The notes beneath the pieces were generated by a model that was given only the letters and a program-made list of their open reading frames with translations, did not search any database and was not told where the DNA came from. A stretch of 64,000 nt of DNA. It comes from Paenibacillus paeoniae (GTDB lineage: Bacteria; Bacillota; Bacilli; Paenibacillales; Paenibacillaceae). Where the stretch lies: positions 413,321 to 477,320 of the forward strand of contig NZ_QUBQ01000003.1 in assembly GCF_003388735.1 (NCBI RefSeq), given 5' to 3'. Below are positions 43,638 to 52,200 of this stretch, piece by piece (within the stretch, counting starts at the first letter, position 1; each line of letters begins with the position of its first letter). Both the position numbers and the translations under genes were made by a program.

Positions 43638-44669
43638 ATGTTAAAGAGAAAATGGATAGGAACTGGAATCGTAACGATGGCACTTGCGCTTGTGCTTGCA
43701 GGCTGCGGCGGCAGCAATAACTCGCCAGGCACGGCCCCTTCGGCTTCGAGTGGCGCATCGCCGACAGATACAGTATCGGGGGAAGAGAAGACGACGGAGC
43801 TTCAGAAAATTAGATATTCGCCCTTTAACGGAGTGAGCGGTCTAGCTGTACGGTTCGGCATTGAGAAGGGCTTCTTCAAGGAAGAAGGACTGGACATCGA
43901 GCTGATCTCCACGCAGAATCCAATTGAAGCTCTGACGAGCAAGGACGTCGATATCGCTGACAGCGCAACGACGAACGTTATCGTTGCTGCCGGTAAGGGA
44001 GCGCCGCTGAAGATCGTCTCGTCGATGTTCCGCACGAAAGGACCGTTCTACCTGATTGCAAAGCCGGGTATCGAGAGCGTGGAGGATTTGAAGGGCAAGA
44101 ATGTCGGGGCAGCCGTGCTTGGCAGCGGTCTGGATGCATACACCCAGACGATTCTGAACAAGCATGGCCTGAGCAAGAACGATGTTACGTATCTGGCTAA
44201 CGGAGTGAACGAAGCGGCTTATGCCAGCCTTACTTCGGGACAGGTCGACGCTACAATTATTCATGAGCCATTCGCTTCGCTTGCAGAGTTCGAGGGCACA
44301 GGCACCATTCTCGCGAAAGGCTGGGACTATCTGCCGACCTTCCATACGGGCGTTCTGGTTTCCCGCAATGATTTTATCGAGAAGCACCCGGATCTCGTGG
44401 AGAAGCTGCTGCGCGCTTACTTCAAGTCGCAGGACTATGCTAAGAGCAATCTGGATGAGTACAAGGCTTATTTTCTCAAAAATGTGAAGGTGGATTCGGC
44501 TGTAGTAGACAAGGCATTCGAGCGCGAGAATGTGCTGTGGGAGAACAACCCGGATGTGAATTTGGAAGCGTTGCAGGATACGCAGCAGGTGCAGGTCGAT
44601 CTCGGCTTCCAGGATCAAATTTATGACATTAAGGATCTGCTGGATCTAAGTTTTATTCCGAAAAAATAA
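43638..44669 (+). CDS. Substrate-binding lipoprotein, SsuA/TauA (NMT1) type
   Basis: The protein has 343 residues and starts after AGGAGAG. A signal peptide ends in lipobox LAGC (about Cys23), then a Ser/Ala/Pro/Gly tether. The fold is NMT1/SsuA-like: VRFGIEKGFFKEEGLDIELI, DIADSATTNVIVAAGKGAPL, VEDLKGKNVGAAVLGSGLDA and ATIIHEPFASLAEFEG. It captures an aliphatic sulfonate, sulfate ester or related compound outside the membrane. The exact ligand cannot be read from the sequence. Confidence 0.92.
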   Translation: MLKRKWIGTGIVTMALALVLAGCGGSNNSPGTAPSASSGASPTDTVSGEEKTTELQKIRYSPFNGVSGLAVRFGIEKGFFKEEGLDIELISTQNPIEALTSKDVDIADSATTNVIVAAGKGAPLKIVSSMFRTKGPFYLIAKPGIESVEDLKGKNVGAAVLGSGLDAYTQTILNKHGLSKNDVTYLANGVNEAAYASLTSGQVDATIIHEPFASLAEFEGTGTILAKGWDYLPTFHTGVLVSRNDFIEKHPDLVEKLLRAYFKSQDYAKSNLDEYKAYFLKNVKVDSAVVDKAFERENVLWENNPDVNLEALQDTQQVQVDLGFQDQIYDIKDLLDLSFIPKK

Positions 44670-44688
44670 GCGTAAGCGGGGTGATCGT

Positions 44689-45462
44689 ATGGAGGCTTTC
44701 TCCATCCGCGGCGTATCAAAGGTATACGGGGGATCAACTCCTACAGAGACGCTTTCTGATATTCATCTGACGATTCAGGATGGGGAATTTCTCAGCATCC
44801 TTGGGCCAAGCGGCTGCGGCAAAAGCACGCTTCTCGAAATTTTGGCCGGCCTCCAACTGCCCACCTCGGGTGAAGTTTGGTTTGGCGGGGAGAAGCTGAA
44901 GGGAACAGGAATTGAACGAGGTGTGGTGTTTCAAGATCCATCGTTATATCCATGGAGAACGATATACAAGAACGTAGAGCTGGGGCTCGAATTTCGGGGT
45001 ATTCCGAAGAAAGAGCGCCGGGAGGCGGCGCAGCGTTATCTTGATCTGGTCGGGCTGCGCGGGTTCGAGCATAAGTATCCCCATCATCTGTCCGGCGGCA
45101 TGAAGCAGCGGGCGGGCATCGCCCGGGCGCTGGCGAATAGCCCTGAGGTGCTGCTTATGGACGAGCCGTTCGGCGCAGTTGATCATCTGACGAGGCTGCA
45201 GTTGCAAGATGACCTGCTGAAGATTTGGGAAGCGGAGAAGAAGACGGTTGTGTTCGTTACGCATGACGTATCGGAAGCAGTGTTTCTGGGAGATCGGGTC
45301 GTACTGCTTTCTCCGAGACCGGGACGGATTAATCAGATCTTCCAAGTGTCGAAACCCCGTCCGCGCAAGCGTGATGATGTGGAACTCTTGAAGATTCAGA
45401 ATGATATCTACGCCGCTATTCACGACGTGAAGTCGCAGGACAGTCTGGAATTTACGATCTAA
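44689..45462 (+). CDS. ABC transporter ATPase, SsuB/TauB type
   Basis: The protein has 257 residues. Walker A is GPSGCGKST, signature LSGGMKQRAGIARALA, Walker B VLLMDEPFGAVD, H-loop VTHDVSEAVFLGDRVVLLS. The GMKQR signature and PFGAVDHLTR are typical of nitrate/sulfonate/taurine ATPases. It completes the importer with the two preceding genes and is followed 25 bp later by the sulfurtransferase gene. Confidence 0.94.
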   Translation: MEAFSIRGVSKVYGGSTPTETLSDIHLTIQDGEFLSILGPSGCGKSTLLEILAGLQLPTSGEVWFGGEKLKGTGIERGVVFQDPSLYPWRTIYKNVELGLEFRGIPKKERREAAQRYLDLVGLRGFEHKYPHHLSGGMKQRAGIARALANSPEVLLMDEPFGAVDHLTRLQLQDDLLKIWEAEKKTVVFVTHDVSEAVFLGDRVVLLSPRPGRINQIFQVSKPRPRKRDDVELLKIQNDIYAAIHDVKSQDSLEFTI

Positions 45463-45487
45463 TTAAAAAAGAAGAGGAGCGTGAAGG

Positions 45488-46342
45488 GTGATGTCGTCTA
45501 ATGTGGTGAGTGTGGATCAATTGAAGGCAAGGCTGAATAGCGGAGAGAGGATCGTGCTTTTGGACGTACGATTTAATCCGAAGGAAGCTTCGTATGGCCG
45601 TGAGGCTTATGCGAAGGGACATCTGCCTGGCGCACATTTTATCGACTTCAAGGCTGACTTGACTCGTCCGGCACAGGAGCATGGGGGACGCAGCCCGTTG
45701 CCATCGCCGGAGGAGCTGGCTTCCTTGTTCGGGTCTCTTGGCATCGACCGTGATACGGCTGTCGTTGCTTATGAAGATGGCAATGGCCCAGCGGCTTCGA
45801 GACTATGGTGGGTGCTACGTTATGTTGGCGCGGAGCAAGTGCAGGTGCTGGACGGCGGATATGCCGCTTGGACGGCTGCTGGCGGAGAGGTATCGACGGA
45901 GGCGTCGGTCGTCGCCGAACAGCGCGAATTCGTGCCAGCCGTTCAAGCTGACTGGCTCGTTGGAATAGACGAAGTGCGCGCAGCATCCGCTGGAGGCGAC
46001 CAAGTGGGAGCGAAGCTGGTGGATTCGCGCGATGCCGCGCAATACGCAGGCTTGGAGGCACCGTTCGACCCGGTTGCGGGGTATATTCCGGGAGCGCTCA
46101 ATTACTTCTGGAAGGGAGCGCTTCACGATGACGGCTCCTGGAAGTCGCCGGAGCTGCTCCGCGAACAGTTCGCTAATCTGCCGAAGGAAGAGGAAATCAT
46201 CGTCTACTGCGGCTCTGGCATCTCGGCAACGCCTAATGTGTTGGCGCTCCGCGAAGCGGGGTATGAGAACGTGAAGCTGTATGCGGGGAGCTGGAGTGAT
46301 TGGATTTCGTACGAGAACAATCCCATCGCTACCGGAGGCTGA
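45488..46342 (+). CDS. Two-domain sulfurtransferase (thiosulfate/3-mercaptopyruvate type)
   Basis: The protein has 284 residues. GTG 45488 is 8 bases after AGGAG; ATG 45491 is the alternative. There are two rhodanese domains: an inactive N-terminal one (LLDVRFN, GHLPGAHFIDF) and a C-terminal one with catalytic Cys241 in the loop CGSGIS. The ending YAGSWSDWISYENNPIATGG is the normal conserved rhodanese tail. The enzyme moves sulfane sulfur to cyanide or another thiophile, fitting sulfur handling after organosulfur cleavage. Its 3' end and terminator are repeated several times downstream, see the repeat entries. Confidence 0.94.
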   Translation: MMSSNVVSVDQLKARLNSGERIVLLDVRFNPKEASYGREAYAKGHLPGAHFIDFKADLTRPAQEHGGRSPLPSPEELASLFGSLGIDRDTAVVAYEDGNGPAASRLWWVLRYVGAEQVQVLDGGYAAWTAAGGEVSTEASVVAEQREFVPAVQADWLVGIDEVRAASAGGDQVGAKLVDSRDAAQYAGLEAPFDPVAGYIPGALNYFWKGALHDDGSWKSPELLREQFANLPKEEEIIVYCGSGISATPNVLALREAGYENVKLYAGSWSDWISYENNPIATGG

Positions 46343-46460
46343 GGATAACTTAAAGCTGTATAGCAGTATTTATACGATGAACAAATCGCTGTGAGCCTGT
46401 TGGCTCCAGCGATTTGTTTTTTATGCCTTGAAGTCAATAAGGAGTCAACATTCCACTTCT
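46288..46460 (+). repeat. Parental rhodanese 3' end with terminator
   Basis: AGCTGGAGTGATTGGATT... is coding (GSWSDWISYENNPIATGG). It continues into ATAGCAGTA, a terminator ACAAATCGCTG/CAGCGATTTGT with TTTTTT (46381-46422), then GAAGTCAATAAGGAGTCAAC. The unit as a whole is the source of the copies downstream. Confidence 0.7.
46381..46422 (+). terminator. Terminator of the organosulfur operon
   Basis: 11-bp stem ACAAATCGCTG/CAGCGATTTGT with an inner GAGCC/GGCTC stem, followed by TTTTT. Confidence 0.88.
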
Positions 46461-46692
46461 AAAAATGCTTACAACGCATTGCAGAACCTAAGATTATACA
46501 TAAACGTCGAGTCTCTTCGAGTTTGAGGAGTCCGGTATTATTTGTTCCCTCGTTAATACGGAAATCAACATACTGATCCTCTTATAGGCCGAATCAACAA
46601 GGAGTAAATATAGTGACTATTTAAGGCTAACAATCAATTGAAAAGGTACTATTATAAATTGGTACTATGGAAATTGTAATTATTCCCTTACT
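46423..46692. other. Intergenic, nothing recognised
   Basis: Apart from the end of the parental tail unit (to about 46460), this AT-rich stretch shows no gene or clear signal. Confidence 0.5.
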
Positions 46693-47436
46693 ATGAAATC
46701 GATATTCATAAAGAGATTACATATGGAAATAACTGTTTTTAAGGGAGGTTTTCGTATTTTTGTTATTAACCGTAGACTCTTACTTGTCGTTCTCATTTCT
46801 TGGATTATCGGAAGATTTTTTTTGGAGATGCTTCACTTTGAGATTATGTCTCCAACTCGTATCTCGCAAACGGAATTTACGTTGATGTACGGTTTCGTGA
46901 TATGTACAGGGCTACTTGTTTTTGCCTGGAATGTTAGCAAATACGGATTCAAGTCTGCAAAATACGGAATATTCATCCTCCTCGGAACGTTGTCTTTACT
47001 TTTTTATTTAGATATAGGACATAAATATGTAGACCAGTGGAGAGAGGAGCGTGAAAGTCAAAAAGAAATACAATTGATGAACTCAACACAAGCGTACTAT
47101 AAAAAGAATTTAGATCCGATTTATTCGTTCAGGGAATATGTGGGGTATTCGAAAGTCCAAACGTATTACATTTTTGAAAAGAATGGCGATGTTAGCCAGA
47201 AAGACATGGACTACATCGTAAATATATTGAAGCCTCTTGATAAATTGGATATCAGTATACAGTTATACAGCCTCACTACTCCCAACGAATTGGTCATGAG
47301 ATTTACAAATGAGAAGGCCTATATTGGCTGTACGAATCCCATGTATAGGAATTTAGATAAGATTAATATTTGTAACATAAAAAAATATTCAGAAAGACAA
47401 TCGGATACAAATTCAATGATCCAATCCGATAGCTAG
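46693..47436 (+). CDS. Membrane protein of unknown function
   Basis: The protein has 247 residues. Three hydrophobic segments: LLLVVLISWIIGRFF, FTLMYGFVICTGLLVFAW and YGIFILLGTLSLLFYLDIG. A charged extracellular or cytoplasmic domain of about 125 residues follows. An ATG at 46723 is an alternative start; neither has a strong ribosome site. No family was recognised. The gene is AT-rich and sits between the parental rhodanese tail and the first tail copy. Its stop codon TAG falls exactly in that copy, where the rhodanese Trp codon TGG is mutated. It is probably a recent insertion. Confidence 0.6.
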   Translation: MKSIFIKRLHMEITVFKGGFRIFVINRRLLLVVLISWIIGRFFLEMLHFEIMSPTRISQTEFTLMYGFVICTGLLVFAWNVSKYGFKSAKYGIFILLGTLSLLFYLDIGHKYVDQWREERESQKEIQLMNSTQAYYKKNLDPIYSFREYVGYSKVQTYYIFEKNGDVSQKDMDYIVNILKPLDKLDISIQLYSLTTPNELVMRFTNEKAYIGCTNPMYRNLDKINICNIKKYSERQSDTNSMIQSDS

Positions 47437-47600
47437 AGCGATTGGATTTCGTATAGTGAGAATCTGATTACGACTGGGGACGAAGAAGGCTGCAAAGACG
47501 CATAGCAGTACTAGCTCAAAAAATACATCGCTATGCGGCTTGTGCGCTCTGGCGATGTATTTTTTATGTGCCGAAGTCAATAGGGAGTTAGCAATCTGCT
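47431..47600 (+). repeat. Rhodanese-tail copy 1
   Basis: AGC TAG AGC GAT TGG ATT TCG TAT AGT encodes S-stop-SDWISYS, then ENLITTGDEEG, matching the rhodanese C-terminus. It is followed by CATAGCAGTA, terminator ATACATCGC/GCGATGTAT with TTTTTT (47523-47566) and GAAGTCAATAGGGAGTTAG, matching the parental downstream DNA. The 8-bp inverted repeat ATCCAATC/GATTGGAT marks its left edge. Confidence 0.75.
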
Positions 47601-47644
47601 TCACAATGAAATAATTTTATGTTTCATTTAACGAAGGAGCTGGG

Positions 47645-47946
47645 ATGATAAGACAGCGGAACAATACGTTTAAAGAGGTGCGATATAAGGCAGCGCAAGA
47701 GATTAAGCAGGGGTATTGGGTCGGAAATATGAGGTGACAAGACAGAGCATTGGGATCTGGATCAAGGAGCTTCAAGAAACGTGCGGGGAAGATGCAGTCC
47801 CTACGGTTGAAAAGCAGGACAATTAGCTGAATTGGAATAAAACACAATCAAGCCTTGAGAGCACTCGGCGAAAAAAATTGGAGAACAAGGTGCTGCATGA
47901 ACTTGTAAAAAAGATCAACCCTGCCCCGAAGACCGACTCTGCTTGA
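47645..47946 (+). pseudogene. Degenerate IS3-type transposase OrfA
   Basis: ATG 47645 follows AAGGAG. The first frame reads MIRQRNNTFKEVRYKAAQEI KQGYW. A one-base shift then gives RKYEVTRQSIGIWIKELQET CGEDAVPTVE, the helix-turn-helix segment of IS3-family OrfA. An in-frame TAG and further decay follow (LENKVLHELVKKINP). No OrfB is present. It is an old insertion-sequence relic. Confidence 0.5.
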
Positions 47947-48010
47947 ACAAGTCTCCGGAATTAGGGTGTCAAACTGCGTATATCTTCATATCATCGATCT
48001 ATCGGGCAAG

Positions 48011-48175
48011 TTACTCTATCTTTATTGTATGAATTCCGAACTTCCTGATTTTGTCCAACTGCTCTTTCGTTAATCTCACTCCTGCCGGAAGAAGTACCAT
48101 GCCCGTAGGCGCCGTTACCTTTGCCGCCAAAACACTACCTGGATAAGCCTCTCTTAGTGTTACCGTCCTTGCCAT
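48011..48175 (-). CDS. Small protein resembling an HD-GYP-associated N-terminal module
   Basis: 54 codons from ATG 48175 with AAAGG about 10 bases upstream. MARTVTLREAYPGSVLAAKV, then TAPTGMVLLPAGVRLTKEQL and DKIRKFGIHTIKIE. The pattern (LA..V....G..LLP.G..L....I..L..FGI..I.V) is a small beta module often found before HD-GYP or PilZ signalling domains; here it stands alone. It may be a relic or a real small protein. It is too short for a firm assignment. Confidence 0.5.
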   Translation of the reverse strand: MARTVTLREAYPGSVLAAKVTAPTGMVLLPAGVRLTKEQLDKIRKFGIHTIKIE

Positions 48176-48536
48176 TCACGATCTACCTTTCCCTGTAATA
48201 TTTCGTTCTTGCCGAACGTACAAGATACATGATAGAAAAGTAAAGTAAAATAGCGGTAAAATAATATGATGCTGCCTAAGATTAATGGGTTTGTGTTCAT
48301 TCAAGAGACTAGGAGGCAGGGAGTGAGGACTCCGATCCTTTAAGAGTGGACTCTTACGGAAAAGGAATAGGAGTTCATTACCTTCGGAAGAAGCTAATCT
48401 CCTGGCACGCGGATCAATGTATTCGAACGGCTTGAGGCTTGGGCTACAAGCTCAAGATGTAGTCGCTCTTCAAAGGGAAATCAAAGGTTCATCCATTATA
48501 ATCCATCTTAATATATAAGTAAGGGGGATACAGAGC
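48176..48536. other. Leader of the first lipoprotein copy with response-regulator remnant
   Basis: 48398-48459 reads SWHADQCIRTA-stop-GLGYKLKM-stop, the conserved end of an OmpR-family response regulator (IRTV.GLGYK). The same stretch recurs at 52068-52127, so this 140-bp leader was duplicated with the gene. Otherwise non-coding. Confidence 0.5.
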
Positions 48537-50663
48537 ATGAGCTTTCTACGACAGGCCTTTAAGCATACTCGCTTGACCTTCCTGGTATTACTAGCTTTCT
48601 GTTTATTACTAACCTCTTGTGATAGAGACTATACACCAGTAGAGACGCAGAATTCGACGATGGTGCCGAATACGTCCGAGTTAACCGATCCGAACGAGGC
48701 TGTGTTCAACTACGAAGAAACCCGGAAAGTTGCAAGGGAGAAGGCTGATTTTCTCACGAAAGCATACGACACGAACAGTGTGCAGTACGCCATTATCGAT
48801 CAAGGCAATATCATCGTATCCGGCCAATTTGGGAAGAACGATGAGCAAGGACAGAAGCCGCTCTCGAAAGACACGATGTATGGGATCGGCTCGACGAGCA
48901 AAATGTTCACCACAGTTGCTGTCATGCAGTTGGTCGACTTAGGGAAAATCGATCTCGATACGCCGGTCGTCCAGTATATCCCCGAGTTTACGATGAAAGA
49001 TGAGCGCTATAAAGGGATTACACCGCGTATGCTGTTAAATCATTCTTCCGGTCTGCACGGAACGGTGCAAAATGTCTATCTATTCGAAGATAACGATACT
49101 TACGCCCACGATACACTGCTAGAGCAACTGGCCGGACAAGTTTTAAAAGCAGACCCGGGCGCTTTTTCGGCATACAGCAATGTCGGATTTGGGCTGGCCG
49201 AGATTCTGGTCGAGTATGTCAGCGGTGTGGACTTTACCTCTTATATCCATCGATATATTACGGAGCCTCTAGGTATGGCCCATACGGTGACGCCGCTCGA
49301 TTCTCCGAACACGGCTGAGATGGCGGGACTCTATTATCCTGACTATACTGGACAAATGCCCAACGAGGCGGCCAATCGCATCGGATCTGGAGGCATCTAT
49401 TCTACTGCAGAGGATTTAGTTCGATTCTCGCAACTATTTACAGGGGGAGCAGAACAATTATTGTCCAGTCAATCAGCTGCTGCAATGACACAGAACGCAT
49501 TCAGGAAGCCTTTGTGGCCTGAGGATACGGAATACGGCCTCGGCTGGGAAAGTGTTAATCTGTATCCCTTCAGCGAATATGGGATGAAAGCGCTGAGCAA
49601 AGGAGGGGACCTTGTTTTCTATCACGCGTCGCTCGTTGTGCTTCCCGAGCAGGATATAGCGGCAGCTGTCGTCACTTCCGGCGGAAACAGCGGATACAAC
49701 GAGCTTATGGCGAACGAGATTCTGCTTCAGGCGCTGAAAGAGAAAGGGACAATTACCGAGTTCAAGACCGAGAAGTCGTACGGCGTGCCGGTAAAGGCCG
49801 ATATGCCGGAGTCCATGCTGCAGTATTCGGGGATCTATGGCTCGTCTGATGCAACGATGAAAATTCATATTACGGAAGGCGGTAACATGTCCGTCACTTC
49901 GGAGAAGTCCAATAATCACTCCCAGAGCTATAAATATTCGGCGGACGGCACGTTCCGGAGTGCGGACGGAAAAGTGATGGCCAGCTTCGTAACGGAGGAG
50001 AACGGCCGCACCTACTTCCGGGTTAGCTTATATTCTTCGTTGCCAGGTATTGGACAGACAGCCTATTCGATGTACGTTGGCGAGAAGCTTCAGCCCCAAG
50101 ATCTTCCTTCAGAGACAACAGAGGCATGGAATAAGCGCGATGGCAAAAAATATTATTTGTTAAATGAGAAGTATACGTCAGTCCTTTATTTGATCATGCC
50201 GTCCTATCAATTGAATGTGTCCAAGCAATTGCCGGGGTATGTTTTGGATAAACGAATAACAGGCCCCCATACGGCAATCTCCGAATTGCAAATTCCGGGA
50301 ATGAGTGGGCGGGATATCTCAGGTTTAACGTTCTTTACGGAGGAGGACGTTGAGTACCTGGAACAACGTGGAATGATCTTAGTGAGCGAGGATAACGTAA
50401 AGTCCCTGAATGTCGCTGAGAAGTCAGTCGTTACCATTCCATCGAGCGGATATGCCGAGTGGTATACGATAAGTGACAAAGACGGGGATAGTACCATTAA
50501 GGTGAGCATGCCCTTGAACGCCTCCTTCGCGGTTTATGATGCGAATGGAAAATGCGTCTACTTTAGCATTATCGAGGACAAGGATCAGGTTACGTTGCCC
50601 GCGGGAGGATCCATTGTTTTTGTCGGAGATGCCGGTGCACAGTTCGAGATTTCAGCTCAGTAA
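48537..50663 (+). CDS. Penicillin-binding-like lipoprotein hydrolase, copy A
   Basis: The protein has 708 residues and starts after AAGGGGGA. A signal peptide with lipobox LTSC (Cys28) anchors it outside the membrane. Residues ~70-400 are a class C beta-lactamase/PBP fold: S119-T-S-K122, Y213-S-N215, and SKGGD near the third-motif position. The 300-residue C-terminal part is beta-rich and unassigned (ends IVFVGDAGAQFEISAQ). Related lipoproteins act on cell-wall peptides or D-amino acid esters. It is a close paralogue of the gene at 52.2 kb. Residues 37-51 (TQNSTMVPNTSELTDP region) are absent from the other copy. Confidence 0.9.
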   Translation: MSFLRQAFKHTRLTFLVLLAFCLLLTSCDRDYTPVETQNSTMVPNTSELTDPNEAVFNYEETRKVAREKADFLTKAYDTNSVQYAIIDQGNIIVSGQFGKNDEQGQKPLSKDTMYGIGSTSKMFTTVAVMQLVDLGKIDLDTPVVQYIPEFTMKDERYKGITPRMLLNHSSGLHGTVQNVYLFEDNDTYAHDTLLEQLAGQVLKADPGAFSAYSNVGFGLAEILVEYVSGVDFTSYIHRYITEPLGMAHTVTPLDSPNTAEMAGLYYPDYTGQMPNEAANRIGSGGIYSTAEDLVRFSQLFTGGAEQLLSSQSAAAMTQNAFRKPLWPEDTEYGLGWESVNLYPFSEYGMKALSKGGDLVFYHASLVVLPEQDIAAAVVTSGGNSGYNELMANEILLQALKEKGTITEFKTEKSYGVPVKADMPESMLQYSGIYGSSDATMKIHITEGGNMSVTSEKSNNHSQSYKYSADGTFRSADGKVMASFVTEENGRTYFRVSLYSSLPGIGQTAYSMYVGEKLQPQDLPSETTEAWNKRDGKKYYLLNEKYTSVLYLIMPSYQLNVSKQLPGYVLDKRITGPHTAISELQIPGMSGRDISGLTFFTEEDVEYLEQRGMILVSEDNVKSLNVAEKSVVTIPSSGYAEWYTISDKDGDSTIKVSMPLNASFAVYDANGKCVYFSIIEDKDQVTLPAGGSIVFVGDAGAQFEISAQ

Positions 50664-50687
50664 CTAATCCAATACTGAAACAGCAAT

Positions 50688-50765
50688 TGAAGTATCCAAA
50701 ATTATAAGGGAGCGCTGGAAAGGATTCCATTTCTATGATCCGGACGGGAATCGATTAAACATGTG
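50688..50765 (+). pseudogene. C-terminal remnant of a VOC/glyoxalase-fold protein
   Basis: EVSKIIRERWKGFHFYDPDG NRLNM-stop is the last strand of the vicinal oxygen chelate fold (FYDPDGN, where a metal ligand would lie nearby). No start or earlier domain remains. Confidence 0.5.
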
Positions 50766-50814
50766 AAGTTATTATTAATGAGGGTGGTAGGAGGAGGAAC
50801 CGTTGTAAACAAAC

Positions 50815-50928
50815 ATGACCATACAAGACTTTTCTGAGTGGACGGGTCTTCCTACCAGCATGCTTCGTCATTACGACAAAGAAGGACTGCTGCATTACCA
50901 ATGGATGATTCCTGTAGTTCATGGTTAA
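50815..50928 (+). pseudogene. MerR-family regulator remnant (N-terminal helix-turn-helix)
   Basis: ATG 50815 starts MTIQDFSEWTGLPTSMLRHY DKEGLL, the MerR winged-helix opening. After it the frame departs from the family (HYQWMIPVVHG) and stops at 50928. GGAGGAGG lies upstream but about 17 bases away. The effector domain is gone. Confidence 0.6.
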
Positions 50929-50971
50929 GAAACCGGACCTTATTCATCAAACTAATGAAAACCAATTCTAC

Positions 50972-51142
50972 AATTGGAGCGATTGAATCTCGTATAGCGA
51001 GAATCCGTCGTTTGTATCATGATATATTGTACAGTTCTTTGTACGAATATAAAGAAGGCCGACAGTTCCCGCTCTTGTAGCTGCTGTCGGTCTTTGTGTG
51101 TTGCTGCATAGATTGATAAATTTAAGTCAACAACTCGAAAAT
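50972..51142 (+). repeat. Rhodanese-tail copy 2
   Basis: TTGGAGCGATTGAATCTCGTATAGCGAGAATCC corresponds to the rhodanese tail codons (W-S-D-W-I-S-Y-S-E-N-P, with changes). It is followed by a terminator-like hairpin GGCCGACAG/CTGTCGGTC (51057-51092) and TTAAGTCAACAACTCGAAAATCAAC, as after the other copies. Confidence 0.6.
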
Positions 51143-51244
51143 CAACATTTTGCGTTTTTGCTATCCTATTCCCAATTCGTATAAATGCCTTCCTACCTGT
51201 GCTACATTGGGTTCACATGAACATCTGGAGGGGGAATGAGCGTT

Positions 51245-51873
51245 ATGAGTATGTCTACGCATGTTGAAATCGAACCTAAAATCCTTTATTTTGGCTCATC
51301 TGTTGTACGGATCAGTACGATAAATGAAGATGGAACTCCAAACTTGGCGCCTATGTCATCGGCCTGGTGGTTGAATCGATCTTGCATGCTCGGGCTAAGC
51401 CACAAATCGCAGACTGCTCGGAATATGATTAGGGAGGGAGAATGCGTGCTGAACTTACCGTCCATCGACTTTATTCCGGCGATCGAACGTCTCACCTTAA
51501 TAACCGGACGAAATCCGGTCCCGGAATCCAAGGCAGAGAGGGGCTATCGATTGGAAGCGGATAAATTCGGGGTGTCAAAATTGACCCCTCTACCATCCTG
51601 GGAGGTCATGGCGCCACGGGTGCAACAATGTCCCATTCACTTGGAGGCAAGCTCGTCAAGATACACCCATTCGAGCCAAGCTCACTAGTAGCCTTGGAGG
51701 TCCGCATTGGGAAAATTCACGTCGCACATCACTTGACGATGAGAGATCATTCGAATTATGTTGATCCGTCCAAATGGAACCCGATGATCATGAATTTCTG
51801 CGAATATTTTGGCCTAAGCGAGCAACTATCCAATTCCCGGCTAGCCCCGGTGTTCGGACCGGCTGCAACGTAA
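51245..51873 (+). pseudogene. Flavin reductase-like protein, one frameshift
   Basis: The start at 51245 follows GGAGGGGG. The first frame covers the FMN-binding split barrel (ILYFGSSVVRISTINEDGTP NLAPMSSAWW; SQTARNMIREGECVLNLPS) to VMAPRVQQCPIHLE. A missing base near 51645 moves the rest into the next frame: KLVKIHPFEPSSLVALEVRI GKIHVAHHLTM ... SKWNPMIMNFCEYFGLSEQL. Together they make about 210 residues of a flavin reductase / pyridoxamine-oxidase-like family. Such reductases supply FMNH2 to monooxygenases of the type encoded at 41.4 kb. The tail copy follows 17 bp later. Confidence 0.75.
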
Positions 51874-51889
51874 TAACAGGTGTGTTGGT

Positions 51890-52052
51890 CTCTAGCCGGA
51901 GCGATTGGATTAGCTATAAGAGAAATCCGATTGGCGTGGGAGAAGAACAAGCGTAGACAGATATATAATAGGATATAAGTTTTGAATACATCGCCATGTA
52001 GCCTAAGCGCCCCGGGGATGTTTTTTTATGCTTCGAAGTGAGCAAAGAGTCA
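51890..52052 (+). repeat. Rhodanese-tail copy 3
   Basis: AGCCGGAGCGATTGGATTAGCTATAAGAGAAATCCG reads SRSDWISYKRNP, then IGVGEEQA-stop, in place of rhodanese SWSDWISYENNPIATGG. A decayed terminator (ATACATCGCC...GGGGATGTTTTTTT, 51992-52027) and CGAAGTGAGCAAAGAGTCAA follow. Confidence 0.7.
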
Positions 52053-52200
52053 ATAAACGAGTTCCCCTGGCACGCGGATCAATTTAATCAAACGGCTTGA
52101 GGCTTGGGCTACAAGTTCAAGATGTAGTTGTTTTTCAAAGGGAAATCAAAGGTTTATCCATTATAATCTATCTTAATATAAATAAGGGGGGATACAGAGC

